From: an uncultured Bacillota bacterium
Lineage (GTDB): Bacteria > Bacillota_I > Bacilli_A > Erysipelotrichales > Erysipelotrichaceae
Direction: 5' to 3'
Assembly: GCA_949287785.1 (NCBI GenBank)
Contig: CASEHR010000059.1
Coordinates: forward strand, 1-20,270
Length of the DNA: 20,270 nucleotides
Positions 7,705 through 14,457 of this stretch are shown piece by piece (within the stretch, counting starts at the first letter, position 1; every line of letters starts with the position of its first letter). Both the position numbers and the translations under genes were made by a program. The notes under the pieces were generated by a model that was given only the letters and a program-made list of their open reading frames with translations, was not told the DNA's origin and ran no database searches.

Positions 7705-9357
7705 CTATTTCTTTTGAACGTACTTCAAGCTATCGAGGATGACAGCGACGATGATGATGATACCGGTGAAGACGAATTGCAAGTTCGTATCGATACCAAG
7801 AACAGTCAAAGCATAAGTCAGCGCCGTAAAGATAAGAACACCGACGACAACACCAGAGATCTTACCGATACCACCGGTAAATGATACACCACCGACAACA
7901 CAGGCAGCGATCGCATCAGTTTCCCATCCCTGACCATATGCAGCAGAACCTGAACCGGTCATACGCATACATTCTAACCAGGCACCGAATCCGTAAAGGA
8001 TACCGGCTAAGATAAAGGCTCCGACAGTAACTTTCATGACTGATATACCAGATACGCTGGCTGCTTCCGGATTACCACCTACAGCATACAGATTCTTACC
8101 GAATGTCGTCTTGTTCCAGATGAACCAGACGATCGCGATAGCAGCTACTGCCCACAGGATGATCGTCGGGAAACTGCCTAAACGCGGAATGACCATCTTA
8201 GGAATATCCGATTCGATAGCACCGAAAGATACACCCTTGGTCGCATAAGTGATAAGACCGAAGATGATAAGCATATTACTCATCGTAGAAATGAATGGGT
8301 GGATCTTGAAACGAGCTGTGAAGAAACCGGCGATCGTCGTAAATACTGTACATAAGAGTACTGAAACGACTAAAGCCAGAATGATCTTAGCGATTGCCGG
8401 CAGGGTTGTGAAGTCAAATACATGACCGAAGACCATACCGGTATTGATGCCCTGGTGCATGATGATCGTACATGCCGTAATACCCATACCGACCATACGT
8501 CCGATCGACAGGTCAGTACCAGCCAACAAGATCAGTCCGGCAACGCCTAAAGCGAGGAACATACGTGGTGATGCCTGCTGAAGGATATTGAGGACGTTGT
8601 TCAAGGTCAACAGTTGTGTACCGCCTTTGATGACCGGTGTAATGATACACAAGGCGATGAAAATAATGATGATCGCAATATACAGACCATTGCGCAGCAA
8701 GAATTGCTTCGTATCAAATGTGTAAACGTAGTTCTCCCGTTTCTGAAGGAATTTCTCATTCAGATTAAAGTGCGAAAGGGTCAGAAGGTCGATCAGGTGT
8801 GTTTTGTGCATAAAAGCTTCGTGCTTTCTGTCTTTAGCAGCCTGGATCGCTTTATCACGATCGAGTTTCGCATCGAAACGACGATTCTTGTAGACGTATT
8901 TTTCGTCTTTGATCTCTTGCGCATCGGTGAGTTTTGCCAGATTGGCTTTATGCTCTTCTTCAAGACGAGTCAATGCCTTTGCGTAGTCTTCGTTAGCTTT
9001 CTTCTTTTCTTCCGCCGCGCTCTCAGATACCGGACCATAGTAGGTATTGAAATGCTGGTCGATATAACTGCGGGCATCTTTGATCAAAGCCGCCACTTTA
9101 TCTTTGTTTTTGGCTTCGACTTCTTTTGCCTTGGTCAATTCACCCTGAAGTTTTTTTCTGCGTTCTTCTTTTTCACTTTTTGTATAGACGCGATCTTTTT
9201 TCAAGCTGTCAAGCTCACCCTGGATCGCTGTTACTTTAGCTGTTCCGTCTTTTCTCAGCTCATCGATCTGCGCCTGGATCTTAGCGACATGATCATCGAT
9301 CGGCTTGACAAGAGCAGCTTCTTCCTCTGCTGTAAGGATCTTATTTGTATTTGCCAT
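7705..9357 (-). CDS. mglC: Galactose/methyl-galactoside ABC permease MglC with long coiled-coil N-terminus
   Basis: Inner-membrane permease of the galactose ABC importer. Residues about 220-550 match MglC closely: GTDLSIGRMVG at 280-290, FGKNLYAVGGNPEAASVSGI at 419-438 (the region contacting the ATPase), DAIAACVVGGVSFTGG at 481-496 and the C-terminal LDSLKYVQKK, with about eight to ten membrane spans starting near 222. E. coli MglC is 336 residues with some 20 before the first span; here about 210 precede it. That extension is rich in K, E, D, Q and A with long uninterrupted helical runs (EEERRKK, RLEEEHKANLAKL) and should be a cytoplasmic coiled coil. The ATG at 9357 has GGGGAGAG in front, and no better internal start with an RBS is seen. 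It is the last gene of the operon, 18 bp after mglA. Confidence 0.92.
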   Translation of the reverse strand: MANTNKILTAEEEAALVKPIDDHVAKIQAQIDELRKDGTAKVTAIQGELDSLKKDRVYTKSEKEERRKKLQGELTKAKEVEAKNKDKVAALIKDARSYIDQHFNTYYGPVSESAAEEKKKANEDYAKALTRLEEEHKANLAKLTDAQEIKDEKYVYKNRRFDAKLDRDKAIQAAKDRKHEAFMHKTHLIDLLTLSHFNLNEKFLQKRENYVYTFDTKQFLLRNGLYIAIIIIFIALCIITPVIKGGTQLLTLNNVLNILQQASPRMFLALGVAGLILLAGTDLSIGRMVGMGITACTIIMHQGINTGMVFGHVFDFTTLPAIAKIILALVVSVLLCTVFTTIAGFFTARFKIHPFISTMSNMLIIFGLITYATKGVSFGAIESDIPKMVIPRLGSFPTIILWAVAAIAIVWFIWNKTTFGKNLYAVGGNPEAASVSGISVMKVTVGAFILAGILYGFGAWLECMRMTGSGSAAYGQGWETDAIAACVVGGVSFTGGIGKISGVVVGVLIFTALTYALTVLGIDTNLQFVFTGIIIIVAVILDSLKYVQKK

Positions 9358-9375
9358 ATTCTCTCCCCGTTTATC

Positions 9376-10881
9376 CTATAGATATTTTGCACTTAATCTT
9401 AATAACTCTTCCTGATCGGTCTTTTTAGTATCGACGATACCGGCCAGACGTCCGTTGGACATGACACCGATACGGTTAGTGATACCCAAGATCTCCGGCA
9501 TCTCACTTGAGACGACGATGATCGTCTTACCTTGTTTTGCCATTTTGACGATCAGTTCATAGATCTCATACTTAGCTCCGACATCGATACCGCGGGTCGG
9601 TTCATCCATCAGGAAGACCTGCGGATCAGTCTCCAGCCATTTACCGAAGATGACCTTTTGCTGGTTACCGCCCGATAATGATGTGATCGCATCATCCGGT
9701 CCCATACATTTGGTATTCATCGTCTTTATCTCATCCGATGTTGCCCGGACCATCTTCTGGTTGGACAGTGCCGGACCCTGATAATACTGTCTGAGGTTGG
9801 CGATCGTCGTATTGAAGGTAAGGTCGGTCTTCAAGAATAAGCCGTTAGCCTTTCTCTCCTCGGTGATCATCGCAAATCCATGTTCGATCGCTTCCTTGGC
9901 GCTGTTGAAATTCATCAGACGACCCTTGAAATAGACACGGCCGGCAGCTCTTGTCCTGACTCCGAAGATCGTTTCAAGCAACTCCGTACGACCGGCTCCG
10001 ACAAGGCCGTATAAACCAAAGATCTCACCCTCCCGGACATCAAAACTGATATCCTGAAGATATGGCTTATACTTTGTCGAGATCTCCCTGATCGAAAGGG
10101 CGGGTTCTCCCGGTGTATTGTCGATCGGCGGGAAACGGTTATCCAGCGATCTTCCGACCATCGCCGATATCAGTTCATTCATATTGGTCTCTTTGGTATT
10201 CTTACTCATGACGAGCTTACCATCACGCAATACCGACACATCATCACAGATCTCAAAGATCTCATCCATCTTATGCGAGATGTAGATAAAAGAGATACCC
10301 TGATCCTTTAACATCCGCATCATGCTGAATAGTTTTTCTACTTCTTGTGTCATAAGCGATGATGTCGGTTCATCCAATACGATGACTTCAGCATTGTAAG
10401 ACATCGCTTTAGCGATCTCGACCATCTGCCTTTGTGATACCGACATATTCCTCATCGGCTGATCCAAATTGACAGTCATACCCAATCTTCTGAAAAGATC
10501 GGTGGCTGTTCTTTTCATCTGCCCCTCATCGACGACGCCCGATCTTGTCGGATAACGGCCCAGAAACAGGTTATCCAAAACATTGCGTTCAAGACATTGG
10601 TTCAGTTCCTGGTGGACCATGGCGATCCCGTTTTCCAAAGCGTCCTTAGGTCCGGAAAAGCTGATCTCTTTGCCGTTGAGAAAGATCGTACCTTCATCTT
10701 TCTGATAAGTACCGAAAAGGCACTTCATCATCGTCGACTTACCGGCACCGTTTTCTCCCATCAGGCCCATGACCGTCCCTTTTCTGACATCGAGACTGAT
10801 CTTATCAAGGACCCTGTTTCGGCCGAAAGACTTGCTCATCCCCCTGATCGATAAGACGTAATCATTTTGCTTATCTGTCAT
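9376..10881 (-). CDS. mglA: Galactose/methyl-galactoside ABC ATPase MglA (double NBD)
   Basis: 501-residue cytoplasmic ATPase with two nucleotide-binding domains, the normal form for ribose/galactose importers. NBD1: Walker A GENGAGKST at 42-50, signature-like MSVSQRQ at 146-152, Walker B VIVLDEP with E171, switch His in ISHKMDE. NBD2: degenerate Walker A GLVGAGRTE at 292-300, canonical LSGGNQQ at 402-408, Walker B VFLMDEP with E427, and VVSSEMPE in place of the switch His. The asymmetry (one good Walker A, one good signature) is typical of this family. The RBS AGGAGAG lies just before the ATG, directly downstream of a small hairpin at 10893-10909. The gene is separated from mglB by 150 bp holding three hairpins. 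Confidence 0.95.
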   Translation of the reverse strand: MTDKQNDYVLSIRGMSKSFGRNRVLDKISLDVRKGTVMGLMGENGAGKSTMMKCLFGTYQKDEGTIFLNGKEISFSGPKDALENGIAMVHQELNQCLERNVLDNLFLGRYPTRSGVVDEGQMKRTATDLFRRLGMTVNLDQPMRNMSVSQRQMVEIAKAMSYNAEVIVLDEPTSSLMTQEVEKLFSMMRMLKDQGISFIYISHKMDEIFEICDDVSVLRDGKLVMSKNTKETNMNELISAMVGRSLDNRFPPIDNTPGEPALSIREISTKYKPYLQDISFDVREGEIFGLYGLVGAGRTELLETIFGVRTRAAGRVYFKGRLMNFNSAKEAIEHGFAMITEERKANGLFLKTDLTFNTTIANLRQYYQGPALSNQKMVRATSDEIKTMNTKCMGPDDAITSLSGGNQQKVIFGKWLETDPQVFLMDEPTRGIDVGAKYEIYELIVKMAKQGKTIIVVSSEMPEILGITNRIGVMSNGRLAGIVDTKKTDQEELLRLSAKYL

Positions 10882-10892
10882 AATTCTCTCCT

Positions 10893-10932
10893 ATATGCCA
10901 TCGGCATATCATCCAACCAAACTTTTGATTGG
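10893..10932 (-). promoter_or_regulatory. Two hairpins in front of the mglA ribosome binding site
   Basis: ATATGCC/GGCATAT (10893-10909, 3-base loop) sits immediately before the AGGAGAG of mglA on the mRNA; next to it CCAACCAA/TTGATTGG (10913-10932) forms an 8-bp stem with one mismatch. Either may tune mglA translation or protect the downstream transcript after processing. Confidence 0.4.
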
Positions 10933-10976
10933 AAGATATCCCGTTGTTTACAAAATTAATCTTCTCACAATATAAG

Positions 10977-11006
10977 CCACAAAGGAGAATTGCTTCTCCT
11001 TTGTGG
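10977..11006 (-). terminator. Strong intercistronic hairpin after mglB (attenuating terminator or mRNA stabiliser)
   Basis: A perfect 13-bp stem, CCACAAAGGAGAA (10977-10989) and its complement (10994-11006), with a TTGC loop, 25 bp after the mglB stop. On the minus strand it is followed by CTTATATTG rather than a T run, so it may act as partial terminator or 3' protector, raising binding-protein output relative to MglA/C as is known for binding-protein operons. Confidence 0.6.
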
Positions 11007-11031
11007 ACTTAAGAGCTTTTTTAATATCCGA

Positions 11032-12300
11032 TTATTGGTTAAGAAGTGCTGTGTATGATGCAGCGTTATCTGTCTTGACCATGTTGATGCAGAATGCATC
11101 GTATTGGCTTGGGTTACCTAAACGGTTAACGATGTTGGATTCATTCTGACCATCACCACCGATGTATTCGACATTCAGATTTAATAAGTCATCATACTTT
11201 TGGAGCAACGGTTGATATGTTGCGCTTAAGAAGTTATCTGATGAATTGTAGATATCTAACCAGACATTCTTTGTCGGATGAGCAGTAGCATCTAATTGGT
11301 TGCTGACTGGCGCATATGGAACTGTTGAATCCAAGAAGTCTTCATAGTTTTCACCTGTAACAGCAACATTCAATGCATAGTATGAACGTGATTCTTCATC
11401 ATAGTAGTAAACATCTTCTGACAATGTGTTGCCGGCATCATCAGCTGTTGAGATACCTGTGTTGATGTCAACACCGTCAAGAGCGTTACGGACAAGTCTC
11501 AAAGTTAAGTAAGCCTGAACGTCAGCGTGTTGTGAAATAGTACCTCCGTAACCTTCAGCGATAGCAGCAACAGCATCAGCGTTAGCATCATAACCGAATG
11601 TAGGAACACCTTCAGCTTTTGACCAGCCATTGAACATAGCCATACCCATACCATCGTTGTTGGAGATGACAAGATCGATCTGATCGCCCATTGAAGCTGA
11701 CCATGTGCTGATAGCATTACCAGCTGTAGGAGCATCCCATGTAGCACCTGATGAGTTCTTCATTTCCTGTGAAGCGAGCTCACGGACGATATATGTTGTA
11801 TCACCAACTGTGATCTCACCATCTTTGACGACTGTTGATGAACCATCGGTGTTTGTACCGACAGCATCAGAAACGATACCGTTTTCGCCTTCAACACCTG
11901 TGCCTAAAGCGCTGCGGACACCTCTTGTACGAGCGATCGAGTCATTGTGACCGATATCACCGATAGCTAATACATAACCGATGATGCCATCACCATTACG
12001 GTCAAGGCCTTCGATATTATTGTTGATGTAATCCAAGACCATCTGACCTTGTAATTCAGCACCCTGGTTAGCATCGAAACCAACGTAGTATGTATTACCG
12101 TTGAATGACAATGCTTCCATATCTAATTCACCTGTTGTTGAGTTAGATGGTTGACGGTTGAACCAGATCAATGGTTTTTCGTTGTTTGCTACTTCGGAAG
12201 TCGTACCGCCGCTTGTTGATGGTGTCGATGTGTCACCTGAACAACCGACTAAAGCGAAGACCATGAAGATAGCGAGAGCTAGTGCCAAAAATTTTTTCAT
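11032..12300 (-). CDS. mglB: Galactose-binding lipoprotein MglB, circularly permuted
   Basis: Extracellular galactose/glucose-binding lipoprotein feeding MglAC. The frame is open to 12360, but the ATG at 12300 is chosen because it starts a lipoprotein signal (MKKFLALALA, lipobox LVGC, C20) and follows AAAGGAA; 422 residues. After a Ser/Thr/Gly linker (21-41) the protein begins at KPLIWFNRQPS, equivalent to the VPVVFFNKEPS strand of E. coli MglB (recalled, about mature residue 84). It then follows normal order: calcium loop DRNGDG (100-105), GHNDSIART (117-125), W188, ISNNDGMGM (212-220), FGYDAN (235-240), to the usual C-terminal YALNVAVTGENYEDF (308-322). A 19-residue linker leads to NVWLDIYNSSDNFLS (345-359) and VEYIGGDGQNES, which are normally the N-terminus. 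Contacts kept: D355, F357, N48, H118, D120, R124, W188, D238; the usual N256 is Q257. Confidence 0.9.
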   Translation of the reverse strand: MKKFLALALAIFMVFALVGCSGDTSTPSTSGGTTSEVANNEKPLIWFNRQPSNSTTGELDMEALSFNGNTYYVGFDANQGAELQGQMVLDYINNNIEGLDRNGDGIIGYVLAIGDIGHNDSIARTRGVRSALGTGVEGENGIVSDAVGTNTDGSSTVVKDGEITVGDTTYIVRELASQEMKNSSGATWDAPTAGNAISTWSASMGDQIDLVISNNDGMGMAMFNGWSKAEGVPTFGYDANADAVAAIAEGYGGTISQHADVQAYLTLRLVRNALDGVDINTGISTADDAGNTLSEDVYYYDEESRSYYALNVAVTGENYEDFLDSTVPYAPVSNQLDATAHPTKNVWLDIYNSSDNFLSATYQPLLQKYDDLLNLNVEYIGGDGQNESNIVNRLGNPSQYDAFCINMVKTDNAASYTALLNQ

Positions 12301-12368
12301 TTCTTCTAATAGTTCCTTTCTTTTTGACTCTTGATGAGCAAGTAACCGCTTACTCATCAACCAAAGTT

Positions 12369-12397
12369 ATTATAAGAAAAAAATTTTAAACTGTAAA
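12369..12397 (-). promoter_or_regulatory. mglBAC promoter
   Basis: On the minus strand, TTTACA (12392-12397) and a perfect TATAAT (12369-12374) are separated by exactly 17 bp. The expected transcription start near 12362 gives a leader of about 60 nt before the mglB ATG at 12300, which also argues against translation from 12360. Confidence 0.85.
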
Positions 12398-12405
12398 GGC
12401 TTACA
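12392..12405. promoter_or_regulatory. cre-like site (CcpA) over the mglB -35 box
   Basis: TGTAAAGGCTTACA is palindromic at both ends and matches the cre consensus TGWAARCGYTWWCA at 13 of 14 positions. It overlaps the -35 box, so CcpA binding should repress mglBAC when preferred sugars are present. Confidence 0.6.
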
Positions 12406-12502
12406 ATTTATCCTTCTAAACTTAATTTAAGTTTTTTCATTAAACCATCCTTAAACTATTGCGGCAGTCAGCAGTTATGCACATTTTATGCACCATGATA
12501 TT

Positions 12503-12554
12503 TCAGTTAGAATTCACAATTCTCTGACTCGACGCCCGGAGCTTGTTGTATAAT
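12503..12554 (+). promoter_or_regulatory. Promoter and inverted repeat of the CDF exporter gene
   Basis: A perfect TATAAT at 12549-12554 ends 6 bp before the ATG at 12561; no convincing -35 is seen (CTGACT at 12524, 19-bp spacing). Immediately upstream is an inverted repeat, AGAATT-CAC-AATTCT (12509-12523), extended by TCAG/CTGA with a 2-base bulge, which overlaps the -35 area and could bind a metal regulator. A direct repeat ATGCAC, 11 bp apart, lies at 12477-12493. The rest of 12406-12500 shows nothing recognisable. Confidence 0.5.
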
Positions 12555-12560
12555 CTAATC

Positions 12561-13727
12561 ATGTTTGAAATGATAACCAGAACCTTTATCAAAGATTATC
12601 AGAATACCGATGATCCTTCTGTCCGTACCCGTTATGGGATCCTGAGCAGTATCTTATCGATCATCCTCAATCTGATCCTGGTAATCTTCAAGATGGTCTT
12701 CGGAAAGATCACCGGCAGCGTTGCGATCACCGCCGACGGCCTCAACAACCTCAGCGATATGGGTTCAAATCTCGCCAGTCTTTTTGGCTTCAAACTGGCA
12801 AATAAACATCCTGACCGTGAACACCCTTATGGTCATGGCCGGATCGAATACATCGTCGGTATGATCATCGCTTTCCTGATCATCTATGTCGGTATGACTT
12901 CCTTTTTCGATAGTCTTGGAAAACTCTTCGATCCTGAGGAAGTGACCTTTTCGTTTCTGGCAGTCATCGTGCTGATATTCGCTATCCTGATCAAATCCTA
13001 CATGAGCTATTTCAATATCAAAGCCGGTACGAAGATCGATTCCGAAACGCTGATCGCTGCCGGCAAAGACAGCCGTAACGACGTCATATCGACCACCGCT
13101 ACCCTTATCAGCATGTGTCTTGTCCCGTTCAGCAGTCTGCCTTTTGACAGTATCATCGGCATCATGGTGTCGGTCTTTGTCATCAAATCGGGCATCGATA
13201 TCTTCCGTTCGACCATGGACCCGCTTTTAGGACTGGCGCCGGACCGAAAACTGGTCAAGGAGATCGAAGAATTCATCAAAAAGTATCCGATCTGCCTTGG
13301 CATCCACGATCTGATGATCCATGACTATGGTCCGGGCAGGCGTTTTATGACTGTCCATATCGAAGTCGATGCCGCAAAGGATATCATGGCTACCCATGAT
13401 GCGATCGATCTCATTGAAAGGGAAGTCCTTAAGCATTTCGGCATCCTGACCACTGTCCATATGGATCCGATCGACACCCATGATGAAAAAGTCAGTGCCT
13501 TGAAAGAAGTCGTAAAGAAGATCGTCAAAGAGATCGATGATACTTATGATATCCATGACTTCCGCATCGTATCGGGACCGACCCATACCAACCTGATCTT
13601 CGATGTCCTTTTACCAAGCAACGATACGACCGATCATGAGATCATCCGAAAAGAGATCGAAAAAAAGGTCACTGCCTATGACCCTGATCTTTATTGTGTA
13701 ATGGAGATCGAACACTCCTACATCTAA
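12561..13727 (+). CDS. Cation diffusion facilitator, Mn-type site residues
   Basis: Membrane proton/metal antiporter of 388 residues with six membrane spans (about 28-220) followed by a cytoplasmic metal-sensing domain (about 225-300, with MTVHIEVDA) and a further C-terminal segment to 388 that is typical of the longer Firmicute members. Metal-site residues read N62xxxD66 in TM2 (ADGLNNLSD) and D170xxxD174 in TM5 (GKDSRND), the NxxxD/DxxxD pattern associated with manganese exporters such as MntE, rather than the His-containing zinc pattern. HPDREHPYGHGRIEY after TM2 is a family landmark. The frame is open from a TTG at 12543, but the -10 box lies inside that extension, so ATG 12561 or 12570 is the start. 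No RBS precedes either. The gene ends overlapping the stop of the next gene on the other strand. Confidence 0.9.
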   Translation: MFEMITRTFIKDYQNTDDPSVRTRYGILSSILSIILNLILVIFKMVFGKITGSVAITADGLNNLSDMGSNLASLFGFKLANKHPDREHPYGHGRIEYIVGMIIAFLIIYVGMTSFFDSLGKLFDPEEVTFSFLAVIVLIFAILIKSYMSYFNIKAGTKIDSETLIAAGKDSRNDVISTTATLISMCLVPFSSLPFDSIIGIMVSVFVIKSGIDIFRSTMDPLLGLAPDRKLVKEIEEFIKKYPICLGIHDLMIHDYGPGRRFMTVHIEVDAAKDIMATHDAIDLIEREVLKHFGILTTVHMDPIDTHDEKVSALKEVVKKIVKEIDDTYDIHDFRIVSGPTHTNLIFDVLLPSNDTTDHEIIRKEIEKKVTAYDPDLYCVMEIEHSYI

Positions 13728-14149
13728 CGCAATCTGTCGTTTTTGACGATCCCGTCAAGATTGCTGAGACGATACTTATGAGAATCGTGCGTATAGATGT
13801 CAAAAAGCACTTCCGCCTCATGTGTATAGCCCATCAATATATCACTTAACAGTGACTCTGTTTCCATATATGGTTTCTTTGCATAAAGCTCAAAGACCGT
13901 AATACTTCTTTCATCATTATATGAGAAATCATAAAACACTGTCTTTGCAATATCCTTGAAGGTACTGATGATCTCATCGGCATCCTCTCTTTTGAACATA
14001 TACCGGATAAAACCGTGATTTGTTTCCTTTAGACCGGATACCAGAACAGCTTTTATATATACAACGACATCCAGATCCAGCATCGCCATATCTTCATCAG
14101 TAGGCTCAAGATCGATCATCGTCTTTAAAGTCATCGTTTTATCTAACAT
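13724..14149 (-). CDS. Hypothetical protein
   Basis: 141 residues, soluble, acidic, no signal peptide or membrane span, no family recognised. It begins MLDKTMTLKTMIDLEPTDED and contains a mixed alpha/beta-looking core (DLDVVVYIKAVLVSG, ITVFELYAKKP, AEVLFDIYTHDS). The start is supported by GGGAGTGA about 8 nt upstream. Its stop codon overlaps the stop of the plus-strand CDF gene (CTAA at 13724-13727), with no terminator between them. Upstream is the terminator of the DUF6465-like gene, so its transcription must come from readthrough or an unseen promoter. Confidence 0.75.
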   Translation of the reverse strand: MLDKTMTLKTMIDLEPTDEDMAMLDLDVVVYIKAVLVSGLKETNHGFIRYMFKREDADEIISTFKDIAKTVFYDFSYNDERSITVFELYAKKPYMETESLLSDILMGYTHEAEVLFDIYTHDSHKYRLSNLDGIVKNDRLR

Positions 14150-14164
14150 CAGATCACTCCCAAA

Positions 14165-14185
14165 TTAAAACGGCTTTACAAGCCG
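14165..14185 (-). terminator. Terminator of the DUF6465-like gene
   Basis: CGGCTT (14171-14176) and AAGCCG (14180-14185) form a 6-bp GC-rich stem starting 1 bp past the stop codon; on the minus strand TTTTAATTT follows. Confidence 0.75.
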
Positions 14186-14186
14186 C

Positions 14187-14396
14187 TTAAGCAGTCACCT
14201 TACCGGTGATCTCTTTACCATCGGCATCGACTGCCCGATAGTAGGTCTCATTTACTGTTGGCTGGAAGTAGATGTCTAGTGTTTGTAATTTAGATACTTT
14301 AACATCCATGCTTTTGAGTTCTTCCTTGACGACTTTTTCAAGTTCATCAGTCACAGTATCAGTCCCATCGCATTGAACGATTACTCTTGTCTTCAT
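14187..14396 (-). CDS. DUF6465-like small protein
   Basis: Small soluble protein of 69 residues. The core KVSKLQTLDIYFQPTVNETYY resembles the DUF6465 pattern (K-x-LDLYVKPE-x-x-x-YYV), with a predicted alpha helix of acidic/basic residues before it and a short beta hairpin after it (AVDADGKEITGKV). Two in-frame ATGs are available: the AGGAGGAA Shine-Dalgarno is only about 2 nt from the first (14402) but 8 nt from the second (14396), so 14396 is preferred. It has its own promoter and terminator and is probably monocistronic. Function is unknown. Confidence 0.75.
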   Translation of the reverse strand: MKTRVIVQCDGTDTVTDELEKVVKEELKSMDVKVSKLQTLDIYFQPTVNETYYRAVDADGKEITGKVTA

Positions 14397-14418
14397 TTCC
14401 ATTTCCTCCTCGTGGATT

Positions 14419-14427
14419 ATTATAACA
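14419..14427 (-). promoter_or_regulatory. Promoter of the DUF6465-like gene (extended -10)
   Basis: TGTTATAAT on the minus strand, a perfect -10 with TGn extension, ends about 22 bp before the start codon. No matching -35 at 17 bp. Confidence 0.55.
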
Positions 14428-14457
14428 TAGATTATAAGTCATAATATCTATTATTTC

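Noticed and set aside
8614..9381. 255-codon plus-strand open frame
   Set aside because: It is antisense to the K/E-rich coiled-coil part of mglC, and its product is a Phe/Cys/Val-rich string typical of the reverse complement of such codons; the minus frame has an RBS and family match.
11032..12300. MglB permutation as an assembly or cloning artefact
   Set aside because: The gene is one uninterrupted frame with a normal promoter, RBS, signal peptide, linkers and stop, and the joined termini have a natural-looking linker; a chance rearrangement would not give this.
12301..12360. 20-residue N-terminal extension of MglB
   Set aside because: It would put charged residues before the lipoprotein signal and would begin at the predicted transcription start; the ATG at 12300 has the signal peptide and an RBS.
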